From: Agrobacterium larrymoorei
GTDB taxonomy: Bacteria; Pseudomonadota; Alphaproteobacteria; Rhizobiales; Rhizobiaceae
Direction of reading: 5' to 3'
Assembly: GCF_030819275.1 (NCBI RefSeq)
Contig: NZ_JAUTBL010000001.1
Span: 1,084,501 to 1,148,500, forward strand
DNA: 64,000 bases
Both the position numbers and the translations under genes were made by a program. Below, piece by piece: positions 62,927-64,000 of the stretch (the stretch's first letter is position 1; each line of letters opens with the position of its first letter). Under the pieces are notes generated by a model, which saw nothing but the letters and a program-made list of their open reading frames with translations, searched no databases and was not told the DNA's origin.

Positions 62927-63619
62927 TTAGAAATCGAGATCGGCATAATGAGAGGAGGGCGCTAGACGTGGTACCCGTTCTGCCAAAAGCGGTCGGAAGG
63001 ATGGGCGCGATTTTACCCGCTGGTACCATTCCTTGGCAATCGGCGCTTCGAGCCAGTTGATCTCACCAAGATAGTCGAGAATGGAGACCGATGCAGCCGC
63101 GGCGAGATCGGCATAGCTCAAGCGATCGCCAGCAATCCAGGTGCGCGACCCAGCAAGCCATTCGAGATACTTCATATGCTGGCGAATGTTCGAGCGCGCG
63201 GTCCGCAGAAGTTTCGAGTCCGGTGGACCTCCGCCTTGGGCAGCCGTCATCTGCAATTTGTAGACACGCTCGCGCACCAAGGGCTTGGTGACGTCGTTTT
63301 CCATCTTCTGCAAAAACCACTCGGTCAAACGGCGTATCTCAGCGCGTTGAAACGGCTCTTCCGCCAAAAGACGACGATCGCGCTTCAGCACGCCATGCGC
63401 CTCATCCAGAAACTCCGCAAGCACATAAGGCCCACAGAGCGAGCGCATATTGTCATCCAGATAGACGGGCAAGGTACCGGCAGGATTGAGCGCTAGAAAT
63501 TCCCGCCTCTTTTCCCAAGGCTGCTCCTCGACAAGATCGATCTGGAAGCCATATTCGGCAAGGATCAGCCGGACGAACCGCGACGCTGTCGACATGGAGG
63601 AATGATAAAGAGTTGGCAT
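62927..63619 (-). CDS. Glutathione S-transferase family protein
   Basis: A 230-aa protein with a thioredoxin-fold N-domain (about 1-80: LYHSSMSTASRFVRLILAEYG ... LNPAGTLPVYLDDNMRSLCGPYVLAEFLDE) and an alpha-helical C-domain with WIAGDRLSYADLAAAASVSILDYLGEI. The catalytic region has Ser/Thr near residue 8-11 typical of bacterial GSTs. It is upstream of queG in the same direction, with 82 bp between. Substrate unknown. Confidence 0.9.
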   Translation of the reverse strand: MPTLYHSSMSTASRFVRLILAEYGFQIDLVEEQPWEKRREFLALNPAGTLPVYLDDNMRSLCGPYVLAEFLDEAHGVLKRDRRLLAEEPFQRAEIRRLTEWFLQKMENDVTKPLVRERVYKLQMTAAQGGGPPDSKLLRTARSNIRQHMKYLEWLAGSRTWIAGDRLSYADLAAAASVSILDYLGEINWLEAPIAKEWYQRVKSRPSFRPLLAERVPRLAPSSHYADLDF

Positions 63620-63775
63620 TTGCGCTCAGGGTTTGTGTTTCTTGCGGTTGCTTGTCTGTGGTGGAAAAAAGCTCAAAGTGCGGCTTTGGCAGGAAATAAT
63701 AGACAAAGCTTTTTTAACGTAACTTTAATGCTGCGTTGCACCACAGTCTGTGGGTGGGTGCTGAGCGGCTGCAAT

Positions 63776-63807
63776 AAAAAGCGCCCTGGATTTTTTCTCC
63801 GGGCGCT
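63776..63807 (-). terminator. Terminator of the small secreted-protein gene
   Basis: On the minus strand AGCGCCC (63807-63801) pairs with GGGCGCT (63786-63780), followed by TTTTT. Confidence 0.85.
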
Positions 63808-63843
63808 TAGCCTTTTCATGCAACGGCCATCAGGCCACCAGCC

Positions 63844-63999
63844 TCACTGTGCAGAGATGGAGCTCGTTGCACATGGGTCAACCCCATAGGCGGGAGAGCA
63901 ACCGGTCTTGCCTGCGGCAACCGTGCCCGGAGCCATGAACGAACCTGCCAGAACAACCAACGCCGCACACGCAAAAAAGAGTGCGATAGACCTGCCCAT
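63844..63999 (-). CDS. Small secreted protein, 51 aa (start near the window edge)
   Basis: Reads MGRSIALFFACAALVVLAGS, then ends KTGCSPAYGVDPCATSSISAQ. A clear signal peptide (Arg, then a hydrophobic core, ending TVAAG) leaves a mature peptide of about 21 residues with two cysteines. A strong terminator follows at 63776. The ATG at 63997-63999 is one base from the window end, so its ribosome site is not visible and an earlier start is possible. No family recognised. Confidence 0.6.
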   Translation of the reverse strand: MGRSIALFFACAALVVLAGSFMAPGTVAAGKTGCSPAYGVDPCATSSISAQ

Positions 64000-64000
64000 T

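Noticed and set aside
1..64000. CRISPR arrays, tRNA or rRNA genes, prophage
   Set aside because: No regularly spaced repeats, no cloverleaf-like segments and no phage structural genes were seen.

Overview
The window looks like part of a secondary replicon (chromid or linear chromosome) of an Agrobacterium/Rhizobiaceae alphaproteobacterium. A repABC replication/partition locus sits at the left end, with RepC running off the edge, an antisense ctRNA gene and parS-type palindromes. About 10 kb away begins a block of housekeeping genes (infC-rpmI-rplT, pheS-pheT), and guaA, rsmB, rlpA and queG follow further right. The family resemblances (blc operon, mbfA with Irr boxes, RIME repeats, IS427-type element) all point to Rhizobiaceae, most likely Agrobacterium. 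A repABC locus beside single-copy essential genes fits a chromid that has captured chromosomal genes, or an integrated plasmid or chromosome fusion. This window alone cannot separate these.

Layout. 1-5.5 kb: repC (partial), ctRNA, repB, repA, two parS sites and an FAD oxidoreductase. 5.5-13 kb: class III aminotransferase with a divergent XRE-cupin regulator, an NADPH/FMN reductase-like protein, a Gfo/Idh/MocA oxidoreductase, the Irr-controlled iron exporter mbfA, an Lrp regulator divergent from a DMT exporter, and a transglutaminase-like cysteine protease. 13-20 kb: RIME repeat, alpha/beta hydrolase, infC (AUU start), rpmI, rplT, a kinase-like protein, pheS, pheT. 20-25 kb: a damaged stretch with a frameshifted TctC-type binding protein, a flavin reductase, an enolase-superfamily dehydratase, and a deletion scar that fuses the 5' ends of a double-HTH GntR regulator and an LDH2-type dehydrogenase. 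25-32.7 kb: a hexonate catabolic operon (GntR regulator, TRAP transporter, idonate-type dehydrogenase, UxuA, UxuB). 32.7-37.5 kb: an MFS transporter with a large periplasmic insertion, an M29 aminopeptidase, YbaK, an ArsC-like protein and a small ORF.

37.5-42 kb holds the complete gamma-butyrolactone operon blcABC with its divergent IclR repressor blcR and the operator palindrome between them. BlcC is also an acyl-homoserine-lactone lactonase (quorum quenching). 42-43.2 kb is a 357-bp nested-hairpin element followed directly by an IS5/IS427-type insertion sequence. 43.2-47.6 kb: PNPOx-like protein, DUF1206 membrane protein, guaA, a second RIME, an MTA/SAH nucleosidase-like protein and a thioesterase. 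47.7-52.7 kb is a self-contained sigma-54 unit: an AcoR-type enhancer-binding protein, tandem palindromes, a consensus -24/-12 promoter, a zinc alcohol dehydrogenase and an NTF2-FMO flavoprotein. 52.8-58.5 kb: TspO and a four-gene periplasmic operon (imelysin, di-heme oxidoreductase, imelysin, DUF1513). 58.6-64 kb: rsmB, rlpA, a YeeZ-like epimerase, queG, a GST and a small secreted protein.

The observations most worth follow-up are the sigma-54 dehydrogenase/flavoprotein unit, the deletion scar at 24.2 kb, a parS site embedded in a coding region, and the fact that three different repeats end in a CTAG that supplies the TAG stop codon of the adjacent gene.
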